Positions 24,201-33,185 of a stretch of 48,604 nucleotides of DNA are shown here, piece after piece. The translations under genes were made by a program, and so were the position numbers. The number at the start of each line of letters is the position of its first letter. Positions within the stretch are counted from its first letter, which is position 1. Location: contig NMRA01000618.1 in NCBI GenBank assembly GCA_002633005.1, positions 1 to 48,604 of the forward strand. The letters are read 5' to 3'. The notes beneath the pieces are model-generated. The model searched no databases. It was given only the letters and a program-made list of their open reading frames with translations, and was not told the DNA's origin. Source of the stretch: Phoronis australis. Taxonomy: Eukaryota > Phoronida > Phoronidae.

Positions 24201-27200
24201 GTCCAACTCGAATACAGGTTTCATAGACACACGGGCTCACGCATAGCAACAATACACTCAGGGTGCTCCAAAAATGTACAAGAAAATAGGAGTAACAGGA
24301 AATTCAAGCAGATATAGCGGCCTTTATTTTTTTATTCCAGGAAACCCTAAAATAGCTTAGAAAAGCATAGTGCAACAGTTGATTTAAATTGCAGAGAACA
24401 AGATTTTGATGAATTTTGATGACAAATGCAAACAGCTGCGCGGGTGCGCATTTCGTAGATGTGGGAAGCCTGTGAAAATGCGAGATCACTGAAGACTTCC
24501 TTGTGAAACGCAAGCAGAGCTCTGGCTTCATTCGCAATGTTCTTACATCTACGGAATGCATCCCGGATACTGAGGAGTTTCAGCTAAGCTAACATAATTG
24601 ATTCTGTTTTCTAAAGTGTGAAATTGTTTTCATTTTGAATACAGCACCCGAAGGAGAAGTCCTTATTGTGCAGTGCAGACTCCTAAAAATACATGTTGTT
24701 TCTCTGCAACTAAATCTGCCGTTCAAAAGAATTTTTGTTATTCCTGGAACACGAAAAACACCATTAATTTAAACTAAAAGGTTTTCTTGACATTCATATT
24801 TCAGGAGGCACTTTTTATGTTAATTCTACAATGAAAATTTTTAAGAGCTGGATAATTCTGAAGTTCTGAGCAACAACAAGGTTGACATAGAAAAGGTTAA
24901 AACATTGCGAACTCAAGTCAAAATTTTGTGTCTTGGACGAACACATGCTTACAGCCAGCTACTTAATCCTAACTCAAGGGGTTAGGCATTATCACACCAG
25001 GCTTAGAATCACACAAGCGAAGGATATTATGACGTCATCCCAGAAAGCTTAGGTTAGTTATAGGGCAACCATTAGGGACGGTTAGGGTTAGGGTTGAGGT
25101 CAGAGTTTGGCAACAGTTCATGTCACTGTCAATTGTGCTTGGTGTGGTCTTGCCGAACCTTATGGTTATGTAGGACCCTAGAAAAATGTGCAAATCTGGA
25201 TAACTTAGGAATATTATATCTCAGATATGGCGTATCGGATTCATATGAACATTTCAGATAACTATGCTTTAAACACTGTTCATCAAAACGCTATTACTAT
25301 TTTAAATTTTTAAATGTTCCACTTTTGCAGGAGCAGTTATCATTATGATTTTCATGAACAACTACTTTAAACTTTGATATAACGATATCATATTTTAAAA
25401 AACTGCAATGGCATTTTTGAGACCTCATCATCAACATTTACAACTGAAATAAAATTTGATGAGATGTTATTGACACCAATGTATTTTTCTTTTTTTGCTA
25501 AATTTTACTAGTAACAAAACAAGGTCACGAGGTTCAATTAATGGAAGATTGGAATAAAAGTCAAAAATCAAATTCTCCAGGCTTTCTATTACATAAAACA
25601 TACATTTTTACAGATATTAAATCTACAGTTTTTACAGACACTTGATTGAATACACACACTTGTCAATAGGGTCCTACATAAACCGTAACTCAAGCGTTTT
25701 CCATAGCCTCAGACCCAATCAGAGAACGAAGTAATGTGTGGAGTGCCACTTACCTTCTGAGTGGGAGTTATCAGATATATTGCTTCCAGTTTGGGAAGCG
25801 ATTCTCGCCTCTTGTTGATGTCTTCAACCACTGAAAAACAAGATGGCCACGTTTTAGAAGTGCATGGGGAGAATAGTATGTATAACCCAAAGTGGAAACT
25901 GTTTTGATTATGTAAAATCAAAAGACACAAAGCAAAAACTGAACACTTAAAGAGTCAGAAAACTGCCTTTCGTCACAAAAATGATTTAGTCCACTTCCCA
26001 TCATGACAATGGTCTCAAAGTGTTCTTTAGTCAAAATGAGCATGACTTCTAAGCCTAGACAGAACTGACATTTTGTTATTGTTTAACACCAAGCTTTCCA
26101 AGTTGACTTGTCGTGGTGTGTCATTTTACTTGCGGACACAACGTCAAGGAATAACAAACTGTCAGCTCTTTTTGCAAGACCAAATATCACTTCTTATCTG
26201 AGCAAAGAGCAAGGTGGGACCAATCTTATAGCGGTAAATGAGTGATCTTAATGATCTTAGCTTCTTTGACGCAACTCTTTGCTAAATGCAAACATTGGGA
26301 TCTCCAGTGCTGCAATACTCACGTGCATCATGCAAACATTGGGATCTCCAGTGCTGCAATACTCACGTGCATCATGCAAACATTGGGATCTCCAGTGCTG
26401 CAATACTCACGTGCATCATGCAAACATTGGGATCTCCAGTGCTGCAATACTCACGTGCATCACGCGGCGCACTGACATTCTAACACTTAATCAGTCGTCA
26501 AACTTCGGTCCACTTCTTTGATAACCCTTACACCACCCCTTGCCCCTTTCTACCCACTAATCTCTAAAGATGATCTTCATAGACATGACTTGTGCCCCTT
26601 ACAGAAGGTGGACACCATTGTAACAGTCTTCTACCCCGAACATCTATTACAGGGTCACCCTAGCTTCTCATGCCCTTTTCTGCCCCTCACTCACATGTGA
26701 TGCCCTGCGACATGATCTCGTGCATCTTACAGCATGCTGACAACATCCTCATACTCAGATGGTCCACAACCAACACTTTCCAGTCGTCTTTCTTCTTGAC
26801 ACCGATCACGTCGGCCATCACCTCTGCAACCAAATAAAAAACCTGTTAAATAGGGGCCAAGGAATATCAGTGGGACAATGAAAGGCAAAGTTCTGAGGGA
26901 AAGATGCCAGTGCCTTCTGTTGGTAGTAGGGGGAAGCTCGTTGGAGAACACATTTACCAAAAGGTATAGGCACCATTCCCTCTGGTGAGCAAAGCCTCTG
27001 GAAAATCACTACGAGTTTTCAATCAGTACATGTGTTTTAAAACCATATTAAACATTACATGGAAGAGCCCCTCTCAACTAAAAGGAGAAAAGCGAAGGTA
27101 TACAATAGATCAGTCACCAAGAGGCAGTTGATAACATAACCACTGATAGACAGCGATCACAACACCCACAGACAGGAATGGCATGGCCTCACTTGACTTT

Positions 27201-30200
27201 ACCACATACCACTATCATTTCATATCACTCTAATCATTTGAGTCGACAATTTTCAAGTATATCTTTGAGATAAACTAATTTCAGTAAGCAAAAACAATAC
27301 GTTTTTAACATGTGTCAGAGCCTACAAGCAAAATTGGCAAAGGCACAATCATTCTGCCACTTTGCTAGTATTACATTCGAATCCTGTGCGATTTCTTTAA
27401 GATAGCTACTAGTACTAAATTAGAGGTGCATTTCACGGTACTTGGTCGGTTAGGACTAAAATGTTAAAACCAATGAAGGTGACTTTTGGCAATATTGATA
27501 TCAAATAGATATTGAAGATATTGAAATCACATGACACACAGTGTTGTATAGATTTTTAGTTTAAATAATTATGCTTTTGGCACATCTATTACACATTTGT
27601 GTAAAAGATACTGGTAAGTCAATTCGACGCACAGTTATTTCTAAACCAGTCAACAGTAAAGATACTTTCAATATTTATAACTGAGTTTAAGGGACATTTT
27701 CTTATGACAGAAAACGCAATTTTGTAGATATTACAGGCTGGGATAGACTTTAATTAGCTTTCATAAAACAACACAATCCGTCACTTTTGCCATTTTACTA
27801 CAAATCACCAAGTGCCACCGTTGTTCACCAGACATTTGCAGAAATAAGGCTGGCGAGTTTACTAGTAGATAATTTTTATGCTTGACATACTCCGTTCCTT
27901 CACGCGTAAGATTTGGTTTAGCAGTTGAGCATCTGGACACTTTTGCAGCGCTATCAGGTTCAGATCCATGCTACTGGTAATTTTTAATAAATTACTTTCT
28001 TACCAAATATCCTTTAACATACACACTTGTGCGCACCATCATAATCAATAGATAACAGGCCACAGTGTTGTCAACCACAACTAGTACGTCATCACTACTT
28101 TAATAATTCACGTCATGGAGGCGCAACACAATTCACGCATTTATATTTCCCAGTGATTCTATGGCACCACAGTGTCAAATCAAAATAGACTTTCTCAACT
28201 GGACCTCCAAAGCGGGTGAAAACTTTTTTGGAACTGACTAGGAGTTGTACCCTCCACCAGTAACAGGCCGGGGTCACACTCGAGATGAGTTTATGGACAA
28301 CACTGCGCATTTTCACAGTGCCCAGGGCACTTCATCAGAGTGTTGAGACAGATTCTAACATACTGAGATCAAGTGTGGTGTTACAGGACCTTAATGATGC
28401 AACAGCCCAGATATCTCAGGGCTCAACATTAACACTTTAAGCCAGTAGTTGAAATTTTTACTTGCCCGAACAACAAATTCACTTGCCCCAAGTACAATCC
28501 CAAATAGCACCGTGCATGTGCACACCTAGGTAATGTGTTACCGTAGGGCTGCCTGTACTGAGCCTCCTCTTGTGTCGTGAATGCTATATACGAGTTGTTA
28601 TTTTTAACGATTCTTCTTATAGAACAAATTATTTATAAGGTGTGTCAAAACACTAGAGAGACAAATTAGAAGAGTAACTATTGACCTGAACCATTGTCTC
28701 ACGTTCACAGGTGCCGAAATGAGCTAGGACATGAACTCTAGACATTTCTGTGAATTCATCAGTTTATACGCCCTCATGCATTAAACTTGAGGTGTTGCTT
28801 AACCTGAATTTGAATTTTTGCTATCCGTAAAAATCTTGCACAGTTTTGGTCACCAGTACCTTGTATTAAATTAAAATCAAATTTTAACAATGCCACATGT
28901 ACTTTTATTTTCAATAAATAATTACATTTTTGAAAAATAGATAGACCGCGAAAAAGTCACCCTTCAGAGCGACAATCCTGAAGACCATATTCCACTTCTT
29001 TCGGGAGTCGCCACCGGGAGCCGGGAATTCATAAGAATTTCCTCTGGAATTACCCCTGAATAAATACCAGGCCTTTAAAACTGCTGTCCAGTTACGTGGT
29101 CAATCATTCACCACTTTTTAGCTTTTGTGCTTCTCTGTATGACTTACATCTGCCGACGAACGCGATTCTTCCAGCTGTACATGGGTAAACGCCAGCAAAA
29201 ATCACATGTCATCCCTTGTTCACTGTCTCGCATGCCAGGAAACCTAATTTCCCATGACGGAACCCATTACTGCACTTTTTTCGTTTAATATTGTTGATTT
29301 GATTCTTCCCAAACTCATTTTTAGAAACTAAATCAATGCCTTGTTTGGACGTTTTGCCAGAGTGCAGACGATCAATAGTATCACATGACAACTTATTCAG
29401 AAACTGCAGGACACGTTCAGAGAAGCGAAAGGATTTGACCGCGGGCGTCATCTGTGCACGCTGCATCACACTCGTTCTATTTTCCTTTCGGTGCTCATTC
29501 GAAGACGGGAGTTTCTTTGACGGCCACAGGGGCTTTTTCGACGTTTTATAGGCTTGTGTCGGGGTTCGTTACTTTGGAGCAAATGTCTAGCAGACAATCT
29601 TTGGACCTACTTGCCTATGCGGCCAGCTTTTTCACTTGTCCATCGGGCAAGTACTTTTCAAATTCCACTTGCCCGACGCAAAATCTACATGTACACGGGC
29701 AATCGGGCAACCGTTAGTGTTGATCCCTGCTCCTCATTTTTGAGGCTGAATCTATCATGCTGCAATACACCCATGGGGTGGAATTGACGGTGACTCTAAC
29801 CGACGCTGCCAACGATTTCCACCCCATGTTGGCCAGGTTTGACGAAGTTCTGAGGTACAGGCATTACTATACAATAAATCTGGCCAGCTTGTTTTATGAA
29901 AATGCTGAGAATGATGAACTCCCCAGGTTAACTTTGAAATGAAGCTAAGGCCTCCCATTCACTCTTCTAACAGTTACAAATCAAAACTACTAACAACTTT
30001 TTTCATATTTTAGTAAAATTAAATAGTTGTGCGTGTGGACCAGCTATATATATAAATATATATAGTGTACTGGGGATGATCAGAAGTTGACGACGCCTGT
30101 GCCTTTTTCAGTGGAAGACAACAGGTCAAAAGTACGAGTCAGAAGTTTCGATTGTTCAATGTTGTGTCACGATATTGATGTTAATTGACTCACAAACTTT

Positions 30201-31708
30201 CATTACGTCCATAGTAATTTTTGGCAGAGTAAAAGACAGGCAGCAAGTCCAGTGACGTGTGCATTCACAAGGAAAATCCAGTGCCAGTGAGAAATACTCC
30301 ACAAAACCGCCTCAGATTCCCTCACGGTCTCAGACTCGGAACAAAACAAACTCAAGCAGATGACGCCCACGTCAACATCACTATAAAAACAGCAACACTA
30401 AGACAACATATGCTCGGATAACATTATTTTAAACTTCCTTTGACAAAATTTCAGGGAGATACAGATAAGTTGTCGTTTTTCAATGTTAAAGAGGACAACA
30501 GGCTGAATTAGAAAACTCTACTCACTTTGATTCACTGCCTGTTTCAGCGCCATCTTGAAATCAATAACAAATCAATGGGTATTCAGAAAAACAGAAATTT
30601 CGATTGGAGCGATAACCAGTGACCCGGTTATTGTACAGGAAAATAAGATCTCTTGTATATTGAAACGTGTTGCGTATGATTGNGTTTCTTTGACGGCCAC
30701 AGGGGCTTTTTCGACGTTTTATAGGCTTGTGTCGGGGTTCGTTACTTTGGAGCAAATGTCGAGCAGACAATCTTTGGACCTACTTGCCTATGCGGCCAGC
30801 TTTTTAACTTGTCCATCGGGCAAGTACTTTTCAAATTCCCCTTGCCCGACGCAAAATCTACATGTACACGGGCAATCGGGCAACCGTTAGTGTTGATCCC
30901 TGCTCCTCATTTTTGAGGCTGAATCTATCATGTTGCAATACACCCATGGGGTGGAATTGACGGTGACTCTAACCGACGCTGCCGACGATTTCCACCCCAT
31001 GTTGGCCAGGTTTGACGAAGTTTTGAGGTACAGGCATTACTATACAGTAAATCTGGCCAGCTTGTTTTATGAAAATGCTGAGAATGATGAACTCCCTAGG
31101 TTAACTTTGAAATGAAGCTAAGGCCTCCCATTCACTCTTTTAACACTTACAAATCAAAACTACTAACAACTTTTTTCATATTTTAGTAAAATTAAATAGT
31201 TGTGCGTGTGTATATATAGTGTACTGGGGATGATCAGAAGTTGACGACGCCTGTGCCTTTTTCAGTGGAAGACAATAGGTCAAAAGTACGAGTCAGAAGT
31301 TTCGATTGTTCAATGTTGTGTTCACGATATTGATGTTAATTGACTCACAAACTTTCATTACGTCCATAGTAATTTTTGGCAGAGTAAAAGACAGGCAGCA
31401 AGTCCAGTGACGTGTGCATTCACAAGGAAAATCCAGTGCCAGTGAGAAATACTCCACAAAACCGCCTCAGATTCCCTCACGGTCTCAGACTCGGAACAAA
31501 ACAAACTCAAGCAGATGACGCCCTCGTCAACATCACTATAAAAACAGCAACACTAAGACAACATATGCTCGGATAACATTATTTTAAACTTCCTTTGACA
31601 AAATTTCAGGGAGATACAGATAAGTTGTCGTTTTTCAATGTTAAAGAGGACAACAGGCTGAATTAGAAAACTCTACTCACTTTGATTCACTGCCTGTTTC
31701 AGCGCCAT
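12227..31708 (-). CDS. STXBP1: Syntaxin-binding protein 1 (Munc18-1/UNC-18/ROP) orthologue, complete, 15 coding exons
   Basis: Sec1/Munc18 (SM) family protein that binds syntaxin and SNARE complexes to drive synaptic and secretory vesicle fusion at the plasma membrane. Joined exons: 31681-31708, 26695-26823, 25754-25830, 24070-24151, 21651-21754, 20667-20900, 19233-19363, 18649-18756, 18172-18379, 16989-17127, 16253-16362, 15409-15522, 14078-14166, 12793-12941, 12227-12288. They give 1,764 nt, 587 aa plus TGA, close to the 594 aa of human Munc18-1, with every phase consistent and all introns GT-AG. Conserved sites compared with the known human protein: D30, R35, K42 and E55 (human D34, R39, K46, E59, syntaxin contacts); F112, I124 and E129 (human F115, I127, E132, the syntaxin N-peptide pocket); KKMP at 329-332 (human 332-335, the domain 3a hinge). 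The start has A at -3 and an in-frame TGA 21 nt upstream. Exon 1 also appears at 30526-30553 through an apparent assembly duplication. Family assignment is very secure; one-to-one orthology to STXBP1 rather than STXBP2/3 is inferred, since invertebrates usually have one such gene. Confidence 0.96.
12793..12941 (-). CDS. STXBP1: STXBP1 coding exon 14 (residues 518-568)
   Basis: Acceptor tttggtttcag, donor gtgggt. It encodes [40 protein letters not shown] and KNYEVIVG. These correspond to the human [33 protein letters not shown] and KWEVLIG segments of domain 2. Confidence 0.96.
14078..14166 (-). CDS. STXBP1: STXBP1 coding exon 13 (residues 489-518)
   Basis: Acceptor gtcttttcccag, donor gtgagt. 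It encodes [20 protein letters not shown] then RGPIRSGPR. The EDKLDTKHYPYI segment of human Munc18-1 is clearly recognisable, followed by a variable glycine-rich loop. The first 63 nt are repeated at 14731-14793 across the N at 14730. Confidence 0.94.
14284..14345 (-). pseudogene. Decayed copy a of STXBP1 exon 12
   Basis: The minus strand reads RKEQSDCQ, stop, QTPQWTPCI, aligning with exon 12 [18 protein letters not shown]. It has an in-frame TAG and no donor. It is repeated at 14911-14972 by the assembly duplication. Confidence 0.65.
14371..14440 (-). pseudogene. Decayed copy b of STXBP1 exon 12, still open
   Basis: The minus strand reads [20 protein letters not shown] then DL, clearly related to exon 12 [22 protein letters not shown]. 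An acceptor-like gtgttcag precedes it, but the exon 12 donor (GAG|gtgagg) is lost; a gtatgt lies further downstream. It is open but probably dead; an alternative exon is not excluded. It also appears at 14998-15067 through the assembly duplication. Confidence 0.6.
14731..15356. repeat. Right copy of the 626-bp duplication, with a truncated STXBP1 exon 13 copy
   Basis: Starts directly after the N. Bases 14731-14793 (minus) repeat the first 63 nt of exon 13 with its acceptor, but have no donor because the copy is cut at the N. It should be ignored in gene models. Confidence 0.85.
15310..15380 (-). pseudogene. Decayed copy c of STXBP1 exon 12
   Basis: The minus strand reads [18 protein letters not shown], a weaker match to exon 12 [18 protein letters not shown]. 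It lies about 100 bp from true exon 12, the same spacing as copy a to copy b. The first-haplotype version is cut by the N at 14730. Confidence 0.5.
15409..15522 (-). CDS. STXBP1: STXBP1 coding exon 12 (residues 451-488)
   Basis: Acceptor tgtctttctag, donor gtgagg. It encodes [20 protein letters not shown] and [17 protein letters not shown], the variable basic linker plus the conserved YQLSRWTPIIKDIME motif where the chain returns to domain 2. Decayed copies of this exon lie at 14284-14345, 14371-14440 and 15310-15380, within the next intron. Confidence 0.93.
15583..15735. repeat. 20-bp minisatellite (TGATAACATGGTGGTATACC type) in an STXBP1 intron
   Basis: About seven imperfect units in the intron between exons 12 and 11. 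The minus-strand frame reading repeated CYHHV-type peptides is an artefact of it. Confidence 0.8.
16253..16362 (-). CDS. STXBP1: STXBP1 coding exon 11 (residues 414-450)
   Basis: Acceptor tgtttccag, donor gtgagt. It encodes [20 protein letters not shown] and [15 protein letters not shown], aligning with human GITEENLNKLIQHAQIP and ITNMAHLGVPIVTD. Confidence 0.95.
16989..17127 (-). CDS. STXBP1: STXBP1 coding exon 10 (residues 368-414)
   Basis: Acceptor ttaccttcag, donor gtaagt. It encodes [26 protein letters not shown] and [15 protein letters not shown]. This matches the domain 3b segment with the DPMR and KIRIILLYI motifs, which are nearly invariant in Munc18 proteins. Confidence 0.97.
18172..18379 (-). 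CDS. STXBP1: STXBP1 coding exon 9 (residues 298-367), domain 3a
   Basis: Acceptor gtttctgcag, donor gtaggt. It encodes [15 protein letters not shown], then [20 protein letters not shown] and [20 protein letters not shown]. This is the helical hairpin of domain 3a that engages SNARE helices. The KKMP hinge (human K332, K333, P335) is intact. It is the most conserved exon by eye. Confidence 0.98.
18649..18756 (-). CDS. STXBP1: STXBP1 coding exon 8 (residues 262-298)
   Basis: Acceptor tttttctag, donor gtaagt. It encodes [20 protein letters not shown] and [15 protein letters not shown], matching human domain 3 ([25 protein letters not shown]). Confidence 0.97.
19233..19363 (-). CDS. STXBP1: STXBP1 coding exon 7 (residues 219-262)
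   Basis: Acceptor gttgttttag, donor gtgagt. It encodes the highly conserved SM-family motif [20 protein letters not shown] followed by [16 protein letters not shown]. This is the end of the first domain 2 segment and entry into domain 3. Confidence 0.97.
20667..20900 (-). CDS. STXBP1: STXBP1 coding exon 6 (residues 141-218)
   Basis: Acceptor tgttttgttgcag, donor gtaatg (weaker than its neighbours). It encodes [36 protein letters not shown] and [10 protein letters not shown], the first part of SM domain 2. Phase 0 at both ends, 78 codons. Confidence 0.97.
21651..21754 (-). CDS. STXBP1: STXBP1 coding exon 5 (residues 106-140)
   Basis: Acceptor atccccgcag, donor gtaggt. It encodes [20 protein letters not shown] and then [14 protein letters not shown]. 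It carries the hydrophobic N-peptide pocket residues F112, I124 and E129, spaced exactly as F115, I127 and E132 in Munc18-1. This suggests N-peptide binding to syntaxin is retained. Confidence 0.97.
21755..24069 (-). other. STXBP1 intron between exons 5 and 4, no internal feature supported
   Basis: 2.3 kb with only short open frames on either strand. No conserved domain, tRNA or delimited repeat seen. Confidence 0.5.
24070..24151 (-). CDS. STXBP1: STXBP1 coding exon 4 (residues 79-106)
   Basis: Acceptor gttcattccag, donor gtcagt. It encodes SVTQLINDF, a variable NRPYQGAHV stretch and YFTE, aligning with the human SVHSLISDF to HVFFTDS segment of domain 1. Confidence 0.94.
24152..25753 (-). 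other. STXBP1 intron between exons 4 and 3, possible decayed transposon near 24300-24590
   Basis: A minus-strand frame near 24420-24550 reads [20 protein letters not shown] then [10 protein letters not shown]. It looks protein-like but is unidentified. Three TTAGGG units near 25073-25097 are too few to call telomeric. Confidence 0.2.
25754..25830 (-). CDS. STXBP1: STXBP1 coding exon 3 (residues 53-78)
   Basis: Acceptor tttttcag, donor gtaagt. It encodes [20 protein letters not shown] and then TPTQK, almost identical to human Munc18-1 domain 1. It includes E55, equivalent to human E59. Confidence 0.97.
26288..26463. repeat. 44-bp tandem repeat, four near-perfect copies, in an STXBP1 intron
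   Basis: Units start at 26288, 26332, 26376 and 26420, each beginning GCAAACATTGGGATCTCCAG and including CTCACGTGCATCAT. Only the last few bases of unit 4 differ. Each unit carries a CACGTG palindrome (E-box type). Overlapping open frames in all three plus frames arise because 44 is not a multiple of 3. Confidence 0.95.
26695..26823 (-). CDS. STXBP1: STXBP1 coding exon 2 (residues 10-53)
   Basis: Acceptor ttggttgcag, donor gtgagt. It encodes the beta-strand [20 protein letters not shown] of SM domain 1, with the syntaxin-contact residues D30, R35 and K42. It was split among short frames and is recognisable only by homology. Confidence 0.96.
26824..28416 (-). other. Part of STXBP1 intron 1, nothing recognised
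   Basis: AT-rich sequence without a coherent frame, RNA gene or clear repeat. Confidence 0.45.
28417..29729. mobile_element. ~1.3-kb element with terminal inverted repeats, possibly a decayed hAT-like DNA transposon
   Basis: The left end CAGGGCTCAACATTAAC and right end GTTAGTGTTGATCCCTG are inverted complements with two mismatches. Subterminal ACTTGCCCGA motifs occur at both ends. CAGGG ends of this type are known from hAT transposons. No 8-bp target duplication is visible. The interior has an 86-codon minus-strand frame (29209-29469) that I cannot assign. The right end is repeated near 30893 by the assembly duplication. Confidence 0.5.
29511..30682. repeat. Left copy of a ~1.17-kb direct duplication ending at an N (apparent unmerged contig overlap)
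   Basis: Repeated at 30684-31837 with several substitutions and a roughly 20-bp indel in a TA-rich tract near 30050 (1,172 against 1,154 bp). The copies abut exactly at the N at 30683. It contains a full copy of STXBP1 exon 1 at 30526-30553 with an identical start and donor. Confidence 0.85.
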
Positions 31709-31837
31709 CTTGAAATCAATAACAAATCAATGGGTATTCAGAAAAACAGAAATTTCGATTGGAGCGATAACCAGTGACCCGGTTATTGTACAGTAAAATA
31801 AGATCTCTTGTATATTGAAACGTGTTGCGTATGATTG
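30684..31837. repeat. Right copy of the ~1.17-kb duplication, containing STXBP1 exon 1 as used in the gene model
   Basis: The counterpart of 29511-30682, continuous with upstream unique sequence. Its exon 1 (31681-31708) is the one kept in the model because only this copy is joined to unique 5' flank. If the overlap were merged, intron 1 would be about 1.1 kb shorter. Confidence 0.85.
31681..31708 (-). CDS. STXBP1: STXBP1 coding exon 1 (residues 1-10, start codon)
   Basis: The exon reads MALKQAVNQ plus the first base of a Lys codon, followed by the donor gtgagt. It matches the short N-terminus of Munc18 proteins (human MAPIGLKAVVGEK). The ATG is preceded by AAG and an in-frame TGA lies 21 nt upstream, so the start is well supported. 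An identical copy at 30526-30553 sits on the other side of the N at 30683. Confidence 0.9.
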
Positions 31838-32780
31838 ATTTAGTATTATTTGAAAAGTTAGAGTTGTTTTCCAATGTATTTTAACATTTTTAAAGTGGAC
31901 AGGAAACGTCTCAAGTTCCTTGGTACTCGCGGCAGCAATAAAATATCTACCGCGGGTACCAAAATTTGCCCAGGCTTTCGTATTCAATCCGAGGTCGTCT
32001 TTGATTCAGTAGTAATTTGCAAGTAGAAAGTAAACAGTTTCGAATTCGTAGTTGACAGAAACTGTAAGTGGTATAGCAGTTATTGTCTGAAATGTAAACC
32101 GATATAAAACCCGAGCACATTCCCAGACTGCTGTAAAACGCTTTTTAGGGAGACTCAAGTGATAATGAATTCTGCGTTTTCATAACATTAAATGTTCTCA
32201 AAAATTTTTATTCAGCATTCTGATTAGAAAAATCACCTCTTTAAAATTTTTGATTACCTAGAATTAAGCATTATTATGATCAAAGCTTCAATAGGCTAGA
32301 CATTGTGCTTTTCATTGTACTATTTTGATCTCCCGAAAATATTTACTCCGTCGTAGAACGTGACCTCGTTTTGACTCATCATAATCAGGGGCACGAAGTC
32401 AACAAGGCGGAGTTGCCATGCGTCAGGGCCCCCCTGTTTTCATGTTGTATCGCTGTAAGGAGCGAGGCAGAGTTGTTCAGTGAGGCTATTAGAACACCAT
32501 CATGTCAAAGAGTCCGAAATCAGGTATGTCAGGTAACAGGTCGCTTCTTTCATTCCACTATACAACTCCTCGGTCTCGGACCTCTGATCCGATAATTCAG
32601 TCGTTCGTCTTGCTTGTCAAGATGTCACTGATCGAATAGTTCAATCAGTATTGATTGATTGTTCATTTAATTAAATCAGGTATTGAGTGATCTTGTGGCT
32701 GATCTCTTGCTAGACACCCACTGCCAAGCCTAGGTGTAAAGCTGCATAAATATGTTGGTTTGGAATGATCTGGGTTAAAA
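31838..32780. other. Region upstream of STXBP1 exon 1; probable 5' UTR and promoter zone
   Basis: Sequence 5' of the minus-strand gene. I see no clear TATA box or transcription start, and no non-coding 5' exon I can support. Confidence 0.25.
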
Positions 32781-32789
32781 GTCGAGCAA

Positions 32790-33185
32790 AACATAGTGAC
32801 CCCTGTCCTGTCTCTAGCGGGCCCTAACAGAGATGGTGAAGTTCCTATAGGAAGCGAATTATCCCTCACACTGGCTAAAACATCAAAGTCACAATAGGCA
32901 CTGGCCGGATGTAGTTGTCCCTGATTTTGAGAATCCATTTCATCAAGAACTAAAATAATGCGCCCGTTATTCAGTGATTGCCTGGTTCTCAAAATCAGGG
33001 TTGCTATATCCGACCAGTGCTGTCACGTTATAAGTACCTTTTTGCTCATAGTGGGACAGCTTAAGTGGCTGTCGATGTATTTTTGCCTTCCAACTGTAAT
33101 CAAACTTTTTTCTTGGAGCAGTCCTTTGTTGAGTTGGCTAAATTGGCAACTGGCCGTTTTTACATGTATGCGCATTCCTATTTTA
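32790..33185 (+). repeat. Diverged third copy of the inverted-repeat arm family, split by a MITE
   Basis: Pieces at about 32820-32892 and 33022-33185 match the arms at 33858-34144 and 34514-34795 (GCGAATTATSCCTCRCAC, CATCAAAGTCAC, TTATAARTACCTTTT, TCAAACTTTTTTCT). The interruption is the element at 32893-33021. Confidence 0.65.
32893..33021. mobile_element. 129-bp MITE with a GTCAC target duplication
   Basis: Inverted ends CACTGGCCGGAT...CCCTGATTTTGAGAA and TTCTCAAAATCAGGG...ATCCGACCAGTG. It is flanked by GTCAC at 32888-32892 and 33022-33026. Removing it restores AAAGTCACGTT, the sequence of the uninterrupted related arm at 33858-34144. That paralogous empty site strongly supports the borders. 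Confidence 0.85.

Noticed and set aside
25073-25097. Interstitial telomeric repeat
   Set aside because: Only three TTAGGG units, interrupted; within chance for this size of window.
26288-26463. CRISPR-like array
   Set aside because: The 44-bp units are directly adjacent with no variable spacers, in an intron of an animal gene; it is a minisatellite.
26242-26521. Three overlapping plus-strand open frames with repeated QCCNTHVHH peptides
   Set aside because: They are read-through of the 44-bp repeat in three frames.
29757-29942. 61-codon frame ([20 protein letters not shown]...) present in both duplicate copies
   Set aside because: Haplotype differences include amino-acid changes as well as silent ones, and there is no homology or splice context; presence in both copies follows from the assembly overlap.
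30526-30553. Second STXBP1 first exon (alternative promoter)
   Set aside because: It lies in the left copy of a duplication that ends exactly at an N and has no unique upstream flank of its own; most likely an unmerged haplotype overlap.
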